Part shown: positions 42,344 to 51,395 of the stretch, piece by piece
Position numbering within the stretch: the stretch's first letter is position 1
Layout: each line of letters opens with the position of its first letter
Assembly: GCA_963715825.1 (NCBI GenBank)
Contig: CAVQSI010000041.1
Span: forward strand, 542,892 to 606,891
Reading direction: 5' to 3'
DNA: 64,000 nt
Origin: Sva-07 sp963715825
GTDB lineage: Bacteria > Actinomycetota > Acidimicrobiia > Acidimicrobiales > Ilumatobacteraceae
Notes under the pieces: model-generated
Told to the model about the DNA's origin: nothing
Databases searched by the model: none
Seen by the model: the letters and a program-made list of their open reading frames with translations, nothing else
Position numbers and translations under genes: made by a program

Positions 42344-43504
42344 TCAGCCAGCCTGGCGAATCGCACCCGCATCGACCCAGGCGCCGATCGCGGCGCTGTC
42401 GACACCCCACGCCTCGAACACCTCGAGCGTGTGCGCACCGGCGTGCGCGGGCGGGCTGGCCACCTCGGCGCGCGTGCGGCTGAACCGCGGCGCCGGCGCC
42501 GGTTGTGTCGTGCCGGCGACGTCGATGAACGTCTGGCGTTCGACGTTGTGCGGATGCTGAGCCGCCTGGCTCATCGTGAGCACCGGGGCGAAACAGACGT
42601 CGGTGGCTTCCATCAGCTCGCACCACTCGGCCTGGGTCTTCTGCGCGAACACCTCGGTCAGGCGACTCTTCAGCGTCGGCCACTCCGCCCTGTCCATCTG
42701 CTTCGCGAACTGCTCGTCGCCCTCGAGCCCGGTCAGCCGCATCAGCTCGGCGTAGAACTGCGGCTCGATCGAACCCAACGAGATGTACTCGCCGTCACTG
42801 CAGCGGTACACGTCGTAGAAATGTGCGCCGGTGTCGAGCAGGTTCGTGCCGCGGGAGTTCTCGTCGTGCATCCCGATCGACTTGAAGGCCCAGAACATCG
42901 ACATCAACACCGCAGCGCCGTCGACCATCGCCGTGTCGACCACCTGGCCCTGCCCGCTGCGTTGGGCCTCGAGCAACGCACACACCACGCCGTAGGCGAG
43001 GAACATGCCGCCGCCGCCGAAGTCGCCGACCATGTTGAGCGGGGGCACCGGCGCCTCGCCCGCTCGCCCGAAGTGGGCGAGCGCACCGGCGAGCGCGATG
43101 TAGTTGATGTCGTGGCCCGCGGCCTGCGCATACGGGCCCTCCTGGCCCCAGCCGGTCATCCGGCCGAACACCAGCTTCGGGTTGCGGGCGAGGCAGTCGT
43201 CGGGGCCGACACCGAGACGCTCCATCACGCCGGGGCGGAACCCCTCGATCAGCGCATCGGCCGACTCGACCAAGGTGAGCAGCGCCTCGACACCATCGGG
43301 ATGCTTCAGGTCGATCGCCACGTTCTTCCGTCCGCGCAGCAGCACGTCGAAGTGGGCGCCCTCGGGCAGCGGTCCGCGGACGGCGCCGGCGCGCTCGACA
43401 CGGATCACCTCGGCACCCATGTCGGCGAGCAGCATCGCCGCGAACGGGCCGGGGCCGATGCCCGCGATCTCGATGATCTTGTAACCGCTGAGTGGTCCAG
43501 CCAT
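42344..43504 (-). CDS. alpha-methylacyl-CoA racemase (CaiB/BaiF family)
   Basis: A 386-residue CoA-transferase-fold protein that would epimerise 2-methylacyl-CoA in branched-chain or sterol side-chain oxidation. His131 in AAGHDINYIAL and Asp161 in MVGDFGGGG have the same 30-residue spacing as the catalytic His126/Asp156 of the M. tuberculosis racemase, which separates it from true CoA transferases of the family. The opening GYKIIEIAGIGPGPFAAMLLA and RGRKNVAIDLKHPDG are typical. The next gene upstream (alpha/beta hydrolase) ends 6 bp away, suggesting an operon of hydrolase, racemase and deacetylase. Confidence 0.9.
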   Translation of the reverse strand: MAGPLSGYKIIEIAGIGPGPFAAMLLADMGAEVIRVERAGAVRGPLPEGAHFDVLLRGRKNVAIDLKHPDGVEALLTLVESADALIEGFRPGVMERLGVGPDDCLARNPKLVFGRMTGWGQEGPYAQAAGHDINYIALAGALAHFGRAGEAPVPPLNMVGDFGGGGMFLAYGVVCALLEAQRSGQGQVVDTAMVDGAAVLMSMFWAFKSIGMHDENSRGTNLLDTGAHFYDVYRCSDGEYISLGSIEPQFYAELMRLTGLEGDEQFAKQMDRAEWPTLKSRLTEVFAQKTQAEWCELMEATDVCFAPVLTMSQAAQHPHNVERQTFIDVAGTTQPAPAPRFSRTRAEVASPPAHAGAHTLEVFEAWGVDSAAIGAWVDAGAIRQAG

Positions 43505-43510
43505 TGGTTT

Positions 43511-44419
43511 TCAGCTCCGATTCGTGGATGGGTGGGTGATGATGCTGGCCCGCACGTGCCCGCCGATCGCCTCGGCGAGTACCGGCCACAGGGGCGCCGG
43601 ATGGTCGTGACCCATGTCGGACAGCAGCAGGTAGCGCGAGCCGGGAACGAGCTCGGCGGTGCGTTCGCCGCCCTCCGGCGTGATCAGGGTGTCGTCTCGG
43701 CCGTGGATGACCAGCATCGGCACATCGAGCGTCGACAGACCCTCGCTCCGATCACCCGACGCGTAGATCGCAGCGAGCTGGCGCGTTGCGCCTTCGGGGT
43801 AGAAACACCGGTCGTACTGTGCTGCTGCGATCTCCTGCAGCCACGCGGGGTCGTAGTGCTTCACCGACGCCCAGACCTGCGACCTCAACGAGGCAGCGAT
43901 GTACTCGTCGCGGCCAGGGGGCGGCGGTGCGAGCAGGGCGTCACGGGCTTCGGGGGTCGGACGACCGACGCGTGGATCGCCGGGACTGCTCATCACCGAC
44001 GTGACGCTGGCAATCCGGTCGGGGTGTTCGATCGCCATCGTCTGCACGATCATGCCGCCCATCGAGTTGCCGACGATGTGGGCTCGGTCGATGCCGAGGT
44101 GGTCGAGCAGCCCGATGCCGTCGGCGGCCATGTCCGACAGCGTGTACGGCACGGGCGGTACCGGTTCGCCCTGCAGGGATGCCGTGAGCACCGCCCCCGG
44201 TGAGACGTTCTGACCGTCGAGTTTGCTCGACAGGCCGACGTCACGATTGTCGAACTGGATGACGAACAGGCCCTGCTCGACGAGCCGGTCGACGTAGCCG
44301 CGCTGCCACGAGATCAGCTGGCTCGTGTAGCCGTTGACCACCAGCAGCGGCGGATCGCTCGGATCGCCGGTGGTGACGTATTCGAGTTCGATCCCCGTCG
44401 AGAGCACAGCGCGTGGCAT
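43511..44419 (-). CDS. alpha/beta hydrolase
   Basis: A 302-residue alpha/beta hydrolase. The nucleophile elbow HIVGNSMGGM gives Ser119, the acid is in VIHGRDDTLITP, and the His is in LSDMGHDHPAPLW. The oxyanion region is VVNGYTSQLISW. No signal peptide. Esters or lactones are plausible substrates, and no specific activity can be read. It is first of a leftward group with the racemase gene (6-bp gap) and divergent from galK, with 64 bp between starts. Confidence 0.87.
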   Translation of the reverse strand: MPRAVLSTGIELEYVTTGDPSDPPLLVVNGYTSQLISWQRGYVDRLVEQGLFVIQFDNRDVGLSSKLDGQNVSPGAVLTASLQGEPVPPVPYTLSDMAADGIGLLDHLGIDRAHIVGNSMGGMIVQTMAIEHPDRIASVTSVMSSPGDPRVGRPTPEARDALLAPPPPGRDEYIAASLRSQVWASVKHYDPAWLQEIAAAQYDRCFYPEGATRQLAAIYASGDRSEGLSTLDVPMLVIHGRDDTLITPEGGERTAELVPGSRYLLLSDMGHDHPAPLWPVLAEAIGGHVRASIITHPSTNRS

Positions 44420-44471
44420 CGGCCCGAGTGTTGCAGAGCGATTCGGCGCAGCGACAAACGGAGCGTGTCGC

Positions 44472-44477
44472 TACCGT
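44472..44477 (+). promoter_or_regulatory. -10 box, leaderless start of galK
   Basis: TACCGT ends 6 nt before GTG 44484 and supports that start over upstream in-frame codons that run into the divergent gene. Confidence 0.45.
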
Positions 44478-44483
44478 GTCGCT

Positions 44484-45485
44484 GTGGCATCGACACGACG
44501 GGCGCATGCGCCGGGCCGGGTGAATCTGATCGGCGACCACACCGACTACACCGGTGGTCTCGTGTTCCCGATGGCGATCGACCGGGGCACCACGATCGAG
44601 TTCGAGACCGGTGGTTCGACGATCGACCTCCGTTCCGACGCCGAGGACGAGCCGATCCGTCTCGATGTCCCCATCGATGGCGACCCGGCGGCGGTGACGC
44701 CGCGGTGGGGCACCTACGTCGCCGCGATGGCGAACGAGCTCGGCGCCACCACGGGCATCATGGGCACCGTCACGTCGACCATCCCGGCTGGCGCCGGATT
44801 GTCGTCGAGCGCCGCCCTCGAGTGCGCCATCGGGTTGGCCCTCGGCTTCGACGGCACCCCCGTCGAGTTGGCACTCCTCGCGCAACGCGCCGAACACGCG
44901 GCCACCGGCGTGCCGACAGGGATCATGGACCAGCTGTGCATCGCGGCGGCCCAGCGAGGCACGGCGACGATGATCGACTGCCACACCCTCGAGGTGACGC
45001 ACGTGGCGGTCCCCGACAACGTCGACGTCGTGGTGCGCTTCGTCGCCCACCGCACGCTCGTCGGCTCGGCCTACGCCGACCGGGTCGCGGAGTGCCGCGC
45101 AGCCGAGCAGGTGCTCGGACCCCTGCGTTCGAGCACGCTCGACGCCGTTGGCGCAGCCGACCTGCCCGACATCGTGCGTCGACGGGCGCGTCATGTCGTC
45201 TCGGAGAACCAGCGCGTCGTGGACTTCGCCGCGGCGCTCGTCGACGGTGACTACACCTCCGCAGGCGCACTCATGGTCGAGAGCCATCGGAGCCTCGCCG
45301 ATGACTTCGCAACGTCCACCGCCACGATGGACCGGGCGGTCGCCGACCTCGTCTCGTCGCCCGGGGTGTTCGGCGCCCGGATGACCGGCGGCGGCTTCGG
45401 CGGCTGCGTCGTTGCCCTCTGCGAGCCGGGCGCACTCAGCGACGGCTGGGTCGTGGCCGCGAGCGACGGCGCCCGGCGGCTCTGA
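44484..45485 (+). CDS. galK: galactokinase
   Basis: A 333-residue GHMP kinase with the galactokinase signature APGRVNLIGDHTDYTGG at residues 9-25. The ATP-binding GHMP motif is IPAGAGLSSSAALECA, and the C-terminal GARMTGGGFGGCVVAL motif is intact. The catalytic Asp is probably in GIMDQLCIAA. It phosphorylates galactose for the Leloir pathway. It is rather shorter than E. coli GalK (382), mostly in the middle. The GTG start at 44484 is set by the TACCGT box. galT and galE are not adjacent. It is convergent with the metal-receptor gene. Confidence 0.88.
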   Translation: MASTRRAHAPGRVNLIGDHTDYTGGLVFPMAIDRGTTIEFETGGSTIDLRSDAEDEPIRLDVPIDGDPAAVTPRWGTYVAAMANELGATTGIMGTVTSTIPAGAGLSSSAALECAIGLALGFDGTPVELALLAQRAEHAATGVPTGIMDQLCIAAAQRGTATMIDCHTLEVTHVAVPDNVDVVVRFVAHRTLVGSAYADRVAECRAAEQVLGPLRSSTLDAVGAADLPDIVRRRARHVVSENQRVVDFAAALVDGDYTSAGALMVESHRSLADDFATSTATMDRAVADLVSSPGVFGARMTGGGFGGCVVALCEPGALSDGWVVAASDGARRL

Positions 45486-45503
45486 ACCACCCGTGCACCG
45501 CCG

Positions 45504-46208
45504 TCAGATCGCAGCCGCCAACCGGTCGATGGCTCCCGGCGTGCGGACACCCCACCAGAACAGGTCCTGACCGTCGATCCGCACCGACGTCGCCTCGGGA
45601 ATCGCCGCTGCGAGTTCGGCAACGTGAGCGTCGGTGAACACGTAGGGCTCGCTCGGCACGAGCACCAGATCGGGATCGAGCGCAGCGATGTCGTCCAACT
45701 CGACCGTCGGGTACGGATCGGCGGCATCGGCCGTGACGAGATCGACGCCCAGCAACTCGAGCAGCGATGCGCCGTAGGTGCCCGAGGCGATCGACATCCA
45801 CGGCCGCCGCCAGATCGGCACGAACGCCGTACGCCGCTTGCCGTCGGCGGTCGGCCGGCGCCCACGACCGGCTGCAGTAGTCGTTGGCGAATCACCCGAC
45901 GCGTGGGTGAGGGCCGCCAACTCGCCGACGACGGCGATCGCGTCGTCGACGGACCGCACATCGCTGACGAACACCTCGAAACCGCCAGCGACGAGCGCGT
46001 CGTAGTCCTCGATGCGGTTCTCCTCGCGGTCCATCACCACCACATCGGGTCGGAGTTCGACGATCGCTTCGATGTCCGGGTTCTTGGTCCCGCCGACATG
46101 GCGCAGGTCGGGTTGCTCGCAGAACCGGGTACACGCGACCACGTCGGCGCCGAGCGCGAGGAGCGTCTCGGTGCTCGACGGCACGAGACTGACCACTCGG
46201 GGGGTCAT
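45504..46208 (-). CDS. BtuF-like helical-backbone metal receptor protein
   Basis: A 234-residue protein with the type III periplasmic-binding-protein fold (cobalamin/siderophore receptor type). VVSLVPSSTETLLALGA opens the fold, with LRPDVVVMDREENRIEDYDAL and LDPDLVLVPSEPYVFTDAH in the second lobe. It has neither signal peptide nor lipobox, and no ABC permease or ATPase gene is adjacent, so it may be a cytoplasmic orphan rather than a transport receptor. The start ATG 46208 (MTPRVVSLVP) was chosen because the upstream in-frame codons give no leader sequence. Confidence 0.8.
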   Translation of the reverse strand: MTPRVVSLVPSSTETLLALGADVVACTRFCEQPDLRHVGGTKNPDIEAIVELRPDVVVMDREENRIEDYDALVAGGFEVFVSDVRSVDDAIAVVGELAALTHASGDSPTTTAAGRGRRPTADGKRRTAFVPIWRRPWMSIASGTYGASLLELLGVDLVTADAADPYPTVELDDIAALDPDLVLVPSEPYVFTDAHVAELAAAIPEATSVRIDGQDLFWWGVRTPGAIDRLAAAI

Positions 46209-46218
46209 CGTCGCACGC

Positions 46219-46833
46219 TCACGAGCCGAGCAACCGGCGCTTCTGGCGCTCGAATTCATCGGCGGTGAGCGTGCCGCGCATCAGCATCGACTCGAGCTTC
46301 TCGAGCTGACCGGCCACGTCGACGACGCCGTCGTTGCGCACGCGCTGCTCACGCGCCTCCATCTCGGCGTGGATCACGCGCTGGACGCGGTCGGGTTGAC
46401 GGATGTCGGTGAATCGCTGCTGACCGGTCTCGCCGCCGGACTCGATCAACAGGTCGCCGACGCCGACGAGGCGCCCCACGACGCTCTGGTTGAAGTAGAC
46501 GGTGTTCACCCGGTCGATCGGGATCTCGATGCCGCGCTTGGTCAACAGACCCGTGCGGAAGATGACGCGGCGATTCGTGATCACGAAATGGGTCGTCAAC
46601 CAGCGCCCGTAACGACTCACGAGCCAACACGAACTGGCCACGATCGCCACGATCGTGGTCCACCCTGCAACGGTTCGCCATGTCGAATCGACCTCGGTGG
46701 CGATCAGGGTGACGACGCCGGCGCCGATCGCCGCCACGATCGCAATCGCCGGCGCCGCCATGAACCACCAGTGGGGATGCAGGTCGACGCTGACCGTCTC
46801 GTTGTCGTTCAACAGGCGGCTCGGAAACGCCAT
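46219..46833 (-). CDS. bacterial PH-domain membrane protein with SHOCT tail
   Basis: A 204-residue protein. Two membrane helices lie at about 24-46 and 56-76 (MAAPAIAIVAAIGAGVVTLI, WTTIVAIVASSCWLVS). A bacterial PH (bPH2/YdbS-like) domain follows at about 80-155 (THFVITNRRVIFRTGLLTKRGIEI). A short SHOCT-like helix ends the protein (QLEKLESMLMRGTLTADEFE). Its function is unknown, and members of both families are often linked to membrane or oligomer assembly. It lies 4 bp after the CBS protein gene in the same direction and 10 bp before the receptor gene. Confidence 0.85.
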   Translation of the reverse strand: MAFPSRLLNDNETVSVDLHPHWWFMAAPAIAIVAAIGAGVVTLIATEVDSTWRTVAGWTTIVAIVASSCWLVSRYGRWLTTHFVITNRRVIFRTGLLTKRGIEIPIDRVNTVYFNQSVVGRLVGVGDLLIESGGETGQQRFTDIRQPDRVQRVIHAEMEAREQRVRNDGVVDVAGQLEKLESMLMRGTLTADEFERQKRRLLGS

Positions 46834-46837
46834 GAGT

Positions 46838-48193
46838 TCAGTCCGAGCCCTCCGAATGGGCCTCGTGCAGCGCCACCTGGTTCAGTCGAACGTGCAGGGT
46901 CTCGATCGCGTAGCCGTCCATCTCGACCACCACGAACTCGCCGAGCTCGGTCTCGACCCGCTCGCCCTGCACAGGGATCTCGTCGAGCACGTCGATCACG
47001 TAGCCGGCGACCGTCTGCCACTCCCCCTCGGGCAACGCGACGCCGGTGCACTCCTCGAACAGGTCGACGCGCATCGTGCCAGGGATCTCCCAGCCGCCAT
47101 CGGGCAGCACCTTCGCGTCGCCGAGGCGCCGGTCGGATTCGTCGTCGAAGTCGCCGATCAACTCCTCGATCACGTCTTCGAGCGTCACCAGTCCGAGCAC
47201 GGTGCCGTGTTCGTCGACGACGAGCGCGATGTGCTGACGTCTCGTTCGCATCTCGAGCAGCAGGTCCTCGAGGCCGTGATGCTCCGGCGTGACCATGATC
47301 GGCCGAGTGACCGTGCCGGCGGTGGTGGTCGACCAGGTGCCGTTGGCCAGCCGCAGCACGTCCTTGACGTGCACGAATCCACGCACGTGGTCGAGGTCCT
47401 GCTCGTGGACGACCACACGGGTTCGGCCCGTGCGGTGCGCCTCGGCCGCCACGACGTCAGCGGTGACATCGGCGTGCACGGCGACGATGTCGCGTCGCAC
47501 GGTCATCGCATCGGCAGCGGTGAGACCCGACAACTCCAGCGACCGGGCGAACAGTTCGTGCTCGTCAGCGGCGATGCCACCGTGACCCGCCGACTCCTCG
47601 ATCAGCAACAGGAGATCGCTGGGAGAGTGCGCCATTGCCCGCTCGTCCTGGGGTTCGACCCCGACGGCCTTGACGACGAGGTTGGCCATGCCGTTCATGA
47701 AGCGGATCAGCGGCCGCAACACGTTGACGAAGAGACGGAACGGCCGGGCGAGCAGCAGCGCGGACTTCTCGGGATGCGCAATCGCCCACGACTTCGGCGC
47801 CATCTCCGCCACGACCATGTGCAGGAACACCACGATCGACAACCCGATCGAGAACGCAATGATGTGTCGGGTGGTGTCGGACAAGCTGAACGCCTCGCCG
47901 AGGACACCTTCGATGACGCCGGCGACCGCCGGCTCGGCAACCGCACCGAGGCCGAGCGAGCACATCGTGATGCCGAGCTGCGCGCCGGCGAGCATCAGGG
48001 TGATCTCGCGCAGCCCGGCCAGCGCGTGGCGGGCGCGACGATCGCCATCGGCGGCGAGCTGTTCGATACGGGACCGGCGCGAGGCCAGCAGTGCGAACTC
48101 GGCTGCGACGAAGAATCCGTTGAGCGCGAGCAGCAGCACAGCGACGCCGATACCGGCCCAGTTGACCTGGATCCCTTCCGTTGCTGCGAACAT
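46838..48193 (-). CDS. CNNM/CorC-type (HlyC) CBS-domain membrane protein, copy 1
   Basis: A 451-residue protein. The DUF21/CNNM transmembrane domain (about 12-200) shows LALNGFFVAAEFALLASRRSR, LAGAQLGITMCSLGLG and HMVVAEMAPKSWAI. A CBS pair (about 215-340) follows, with VVDEHGTVLGLVTLEDVIEE. The CorC_HlyC transporter-associated domain (about 355-440) ends the protein. Family members are implicated in Mg2+/Co2+ efflux. Its ATG overlaps the stop of copy 2 by one base (TGATG), so the two paralogues are translationally coupled and may form a heteromer. Confidence 0.92.
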   Translation of the reverse strand: MFAATEGIQVNWAGIGVAVLLLALNGFFVAAEFALLASRRSRIEQLAADGDRRARHALAGLREITLMLAGAQLGITMCSLGLGAVAEPAVAGVIEGVLGEAFSLSDTTRHIIAFSIGLSIVVFLHMVVAEMAPKSWAIAHPEKSALLLARPFRLFVNVLRPLIRFMNGMANLVVKAVGVEPQDERAMAHSPSDLLLLIEESAGHGGIAADEHELFARSLELSGLTAADAMTVRRDIVAVHADVTADVVAAEAHRTGRTRVVVHEQDLDHVRGFVHVKDVLRLANGTWSTTTAGTVTRPIMVTPEHHGLEDLLLEMRTRRQHIALVVDEHGTVLGLVTLEDVIEELIGDFDDESDRRLGDAKVLPDGGWEIPGTMRVDLFEECTGVALPEGEWQTVAGYVIDVLDEIPVQGERVETELGEFVVVEMDGYAIETLHVRLNQVALHEAHSEGSD

Positions 48194-49584
48194 CAGCGGT
48201 CACCGCGCTGTTCGAGGCGTGGCTCGGTGCGTTTCGCGTCGCTCGCATCGCCGGAGCGTGCCGGCGCGTCGTCGTTGACAGCCTCGAGCAGCGAGTCGGG
48301 ATCGACACGCAGCTCGATGCGCTCGATGGCGAAGCCGTCGACGGCGAGCACCTCGACTCGGACACCGTCGACCGTGAAGACGTCGCCGACTGCCGGAATC
48401 CGTTCGAGCCGGTCGAGCACGAGCCCGGCAACGGTGTCGTACTCGCCGTCGGGCAGATCGAAGCCGGTGATCCGTTCGATCTCGTCGGGCCTCGACGATG
48501 CGGCGACCGACCACACGCCTGGTTGGGTCTCGACGTGTTCGCCGGGCGCGCTCGGGTCGTACTCGTCCTCGATGTCGCCGACGAGCTCCTCGACGACGTC
48601 TTCGAGTGTCACGACCCCGGCGGGGCCCCCGTACTCGTCGATCACGATCGCCATCTCGGTGGCACGCGACCGCAACTCGGCCAGCACGACGTTCAGGCCG
48701 GCCGCCTCGGGGACCGCGAGGATCTCGTGGAACAGCTCGGAGACCGGCGTGGTGTCGTAGTCGGACCGGCCGACGCCGAGCAGGTCCTTCGCATGGACGA
48801 TGCCCTGGACCTGACCGTCGACGTCGACGACCGGGAAGCGCGAGTGCGTCGAGGCCATCAGGTCGCGCAGGTCGGCGGCCGTCGCGTCGACGTCGATGGT
48901 GACGACACGGTTCCACGGCACCATCGCGTCGGAGGCCTCGAGTTCGCCGAAGTCGATCGCGCGTTCCAACAGCGCCGCCTGGCTCTGGGTGAGGTGCCCG
49001 CTCTCGGCGGACGAGTCGACGATCAGGTCGAGTTCCTCGGTCGAGACCGCTCCGCGCAGCTCCTCGACCGGCTCGACGCCGATCATCCGCAACAACCGGT
49101 TCGCCGACCCGTCGAAGAGCCGGATGACCGGACCCGCGATGCGCATGAACAGCCACATCGACGACCCAAGCGATCGGGCGACCGGCTCCGGCTTGGCAAT
49201 TGCGAGATTCTTCGGCGCGAGTTCACCGAACACCATCTGTGCCATCGTCGCCAGGATCAACGCAAGGGTCAGCGAGATCCCGAAGGTGACCGACTCGGGA
49301 ACGCCGACGGCGATCAACGCCGGTTCGATCACCGATGCGATCGCCGGCTCGGCGATGAAGCCGACCAGCAGCGTGGTGACGGTGATCCCGAGCTGCGCCC
49401 CCGAGAGCATGAAGCTCAATCGTTTGTGGACGTCGATCGCCCGTTTCGAGCGACGATCGCCTTCCTCGGCCTGCTCCAGGAACCGGCTCCGCCGAGCAGC
49501 GACGAACGCGAACTCGACAGCAACGAAGTACCCGTTGGCGGCGATCAGCGCAACGACACCGAACAGCCCGAGAGCAGTCAGCAC
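48193..49584 (-). CDS. CNNM/CorC-type (HlyC) CBS-domain membrane protein, copy 2
   Basis: A 463-residue paralogue of the downstream gene with the same order: DUF21 domain (AANGYFVAVEFAFVAARRSR, LSGAQLGITVTTLLVGF, VFGELAPKNLAIA), CBS pair (VIDEYGGPAGVVTLEDVVEE) and a CorC_HlyC domain. It ends in a charged 30-residue tail (DAKRTEPRLEQRGDR). The start is GTG 49584. The two copies differ most in the CBS region and tail. It is first of a four- or five-gene leftward operon, and divergent from the MFS gene with 169 bp between. That gap holds a minus-strand TAACAT box about 40 nt from the start. Confidence 0.92.
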   Translation of the reverse strand: MLTALGLFGVVALIAANGYFVAVEFAFVAARRSRFLEQAEEGDRRSKRAIDVHKRLSFMLSGAQLGITVTTLLVGFIAEPAIASVIEPALIAVGVPESVTFGISLTLALILATMAQMVFGELAPKNLAIAKPEPVARSLGSSMWLFMRIAGPVIRLFDGSANRLLRMIGVEPVEELRGAVSTEELDLIVDSSAESGHLTQSQAALLERAIDFGELEASDAMVPWNRVVTIDVDATAADLRDLMASTHSRFPVVDVDGQVQGIVHAKDLLGVGRSDYDTTPVSELFHEILAVPEAAGLNVVLAELRSRATEMAIVIDEYGGPAGVVTLEDVVEELVGDIEDEYDPSAPGEHVETQPGVWSVAASSRPDEIERITGFDLPDGEYDTVAGLVLDRLERIPAVGDVFTVDGVRVEVLAVDGFAIERIELRVDPDSLLEAVNDDAPARSGDASDAKRTEPRLEQRGDR

Positions 49585-49697
49585 GGCGTCAACTTCGTTT
49601 TCGGTCGGCGGACATGGGTGGGCGACATGTTATCGACACTCCCCCGCGACTGCGGTGACGCAGGCGTCGGACGACGAGCCGAGTCGCACTGCTCGTC

Positions 49698-49703
49698 TAC
49701 CAT
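49698..49703 (+). promoter_or_regulatory. candidate -10 box for the MFS-GPx-GCL operon
   Basis: TACCAT lies 50 nt upstream of ATG 49754. A short reading frame of 20 codons (GTG 49708 to TGA at 49768-49770) would start 4 nt after it and overlap the MFS start, so it could be a leader peptide. The evidence is weak. Confidence 0.3.
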
Positions 49704-49753
49704 CGCCGTGCACACTGCGGCCGCACGGGCCGCTGTAGGGCGCGCCGACACCC

Positions 49754-51385
49754 ATGACGACATCGAGTGAACCCACGATCGCGACGCCGGCGGTCGTGCG
49801 TCGTCTCCTCGCCATCGGATTCGTGTTCTCCGTCGCCGAGGTCACCGCGTGGATCACCGTGCTCGTGGTCGCCTTCGACCGCGGAGGCGCCGGCGCTGCG
49901 GGCCTCGCCGTGGTTGTGCAACTCGTCCCGACCGCAGTGCTGGCACCGGTGGTCACCGCTGCGGGAGATCGGTTCCCCCGTCATCTGGTGCTCGCTGTCG
50001 GCTTCGCGGTGCTGGCGGCGTCGGCAACGGGTATCGCCATCGCGCTCGCTGCGTCGGCCGACCTCTGGATCGTGTTCGTGCTCGCCGCTGCGTACACCGT
50101 CGCGCTGGAGTCGACACCGGCGACGATTGCCAGCCTGCTGGTCCGCCACGCACGCACGCCGTTGCAACTCATGCAGTGGAACGTCGGACAGTCGTTCGCA
50201 CGAACAGCCGGCAGCCTGCTCGGCCCCCTGTTCACGTCGGCGGTGTTGATCGTCGCCGGCCCGTCGTGGGTGTTCTCGACGCTCGCCGTCATGTGCGGGC
50301 TCAGCGCTGCAGGTATCGCCGTGCGCCTGCCACCGGACGACCGCCCCGCCGCCACCGTCGGGCTGACCACGGTGGCGCGCGCCTCGTTCGCTGGCATCAC
50401 CTACGCAGCGACCACGCCGGGGCCCCGACGGGTCATCGCCTTCATCGCGTTGTCGGGTCTCCTCGTCGGATCGTTCGACGTGATCTTCGTCGCGGTCGCA
50501 TTCGACGAGTTGGGTCGCGGCGGCAGCGCAGCCGCGATGCTGTCCGCCGGCTTCGCCGCGGGAGGACTCCTCGCATCGGCACTGATGCGTCGGCGATCGA
50601 CCTGGGGCCTGCTGGCGGTCACCACCATCGGGGTCCTGCTGTTGTCGCTGCCACTGGTGGCGCTCGGTTTCGCCGCGCACCTCGCGACGGCGCTGTTGCT
50701 CGTCGGGGTGCTCGGTGCCGGCGATGCGCTCGTCGAGATCGGCGGGTACACGATGCTCCAGCGTGCGAGTTCGGAGTCGATGACCAGCCGCGTGTTCGGG
50801 ATCCTCCGCTCGTGGTTCTTCCTCGCCGTCTCCGTCGGCGCTGCGATCGCCGGCTTCCTGGTGACCCGCTACGAACTGTCGTCGTTGCTGGCCTGGGTCG
50901 GCGTGGTCGCTGCGATCGTCCTGGTCGCCGGCTCGTTGTCGCTGCGCCGACTCGCTGCGAACTCGGTGACCGTCGACGCCACGACGTTGGAACCACTGCG
51001 CACCGTGGGGTTCCTCGACCTCCTGCCGCTGCCGACACTCGAGCAGCTGGCGGAGCGCCTCGAGGTGCGACAGGTCGAGCGGGGGTGCGTCGTGGTCGCC
51101 GAGGGCGATGAAGGTGCGGAGTTCTTCGTCCTCGTCGAGGGCGCCGTCGAGGTCAGCACTGCGAACGTCGTGGTGGACACGGTCGCTGCACCCTGCTCGT
51201 TCGGCGAGGTGGCGCTGCTGCACGAGTGCGTCCGGACAGCGACGGTCACGACCACGCAGCCGAGCCGCCTCCTGGTGATCGAACGCGACGACTTCCTCGA
51301 TGCGATCAGTCGCACGACGACGAGCCGCCGGATGGCCCTCGACGTGGCCAGTCGCTTCCGAACACCGAACGACCTGCTCGACTAG
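49754..51385 (+). CDS. MFS transporter fused to cyclic-nucleotide-binding domain
   Basis: A 543-residue fusion. Residues 1-410 form a major-facilitator transporter with 11-12 helices (LLAIGFVFSVAEVTAWITVLV, and the DRFPRHLVLAVGF loop typical of MFS_3/enterobactin-exporter-like proteins). Residues about 425-540 are a cNMP-binding (CRP-like) domain: RQVERGCVVVAEGDEGAEFFV, then the phosphate-binding cassette SFGEVALLHECVRTATVTT. Ligand control of transport is implied but not shown, and the substrate is unknown. It is the first gene of the thiol operon, with the peroxidase gene starting 10 bp after its stop. Confidence 0.87.
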   Translation: MTTSSEPTIATPAVVRRLLAIGFVFSVAEVTAWITVLVVAFDRGGAGAAGLAVVVQLVPTAVLAPVVTAAGDRFPRHLVLAVGFAVLAASATGIAIALAASADLWIVFVLAAAYTVALESTPATIASLLVRHARTPLQLMQWNVGQSFARTAGSLLGPLFTSAVLIVAGPSWVFSTLAVMCGLSAAGIAVRLPPDDRPAATVGLTTVARASFAGITYAATTPGPRRVIAFIALSGLLVGSFDVIFVAVAFDELGRGGSAAAMLSAGFAAGGLLASALMRRRSTWGLLAVTTIGVLLLSLPLVALGFAAHLATALLLVGVLGAGDALVEIGGYTMLQRASSESMTSRVFGILRSWFFLAVSVGAAIAGFLVTRYELSSLLAWVGVVAAIVLVAGSLSLRRLAANSVTVDATTLEPLRTVGFLDLLPLPTLEQLAERLEVRQVERGCVVVAEGDEGAEFFVLVEGAVEVSTANVVVDTVAAPCSFGEVALLHECVRTATVTTTQPSRLLVIERDDFLDAISRTTTSRRMALDVASRFRTPNDLLD

Positions 51386-51395
51386 AGTCACCCGG

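Noticed and set aside
49708..49770. 20-codon leader peptide before the MFS gene
   Set aside because: The GTG start follows a -10-like box too closely and the peptide (Ala/Arg-rich) has no regulatory feature; kept only as a remark.
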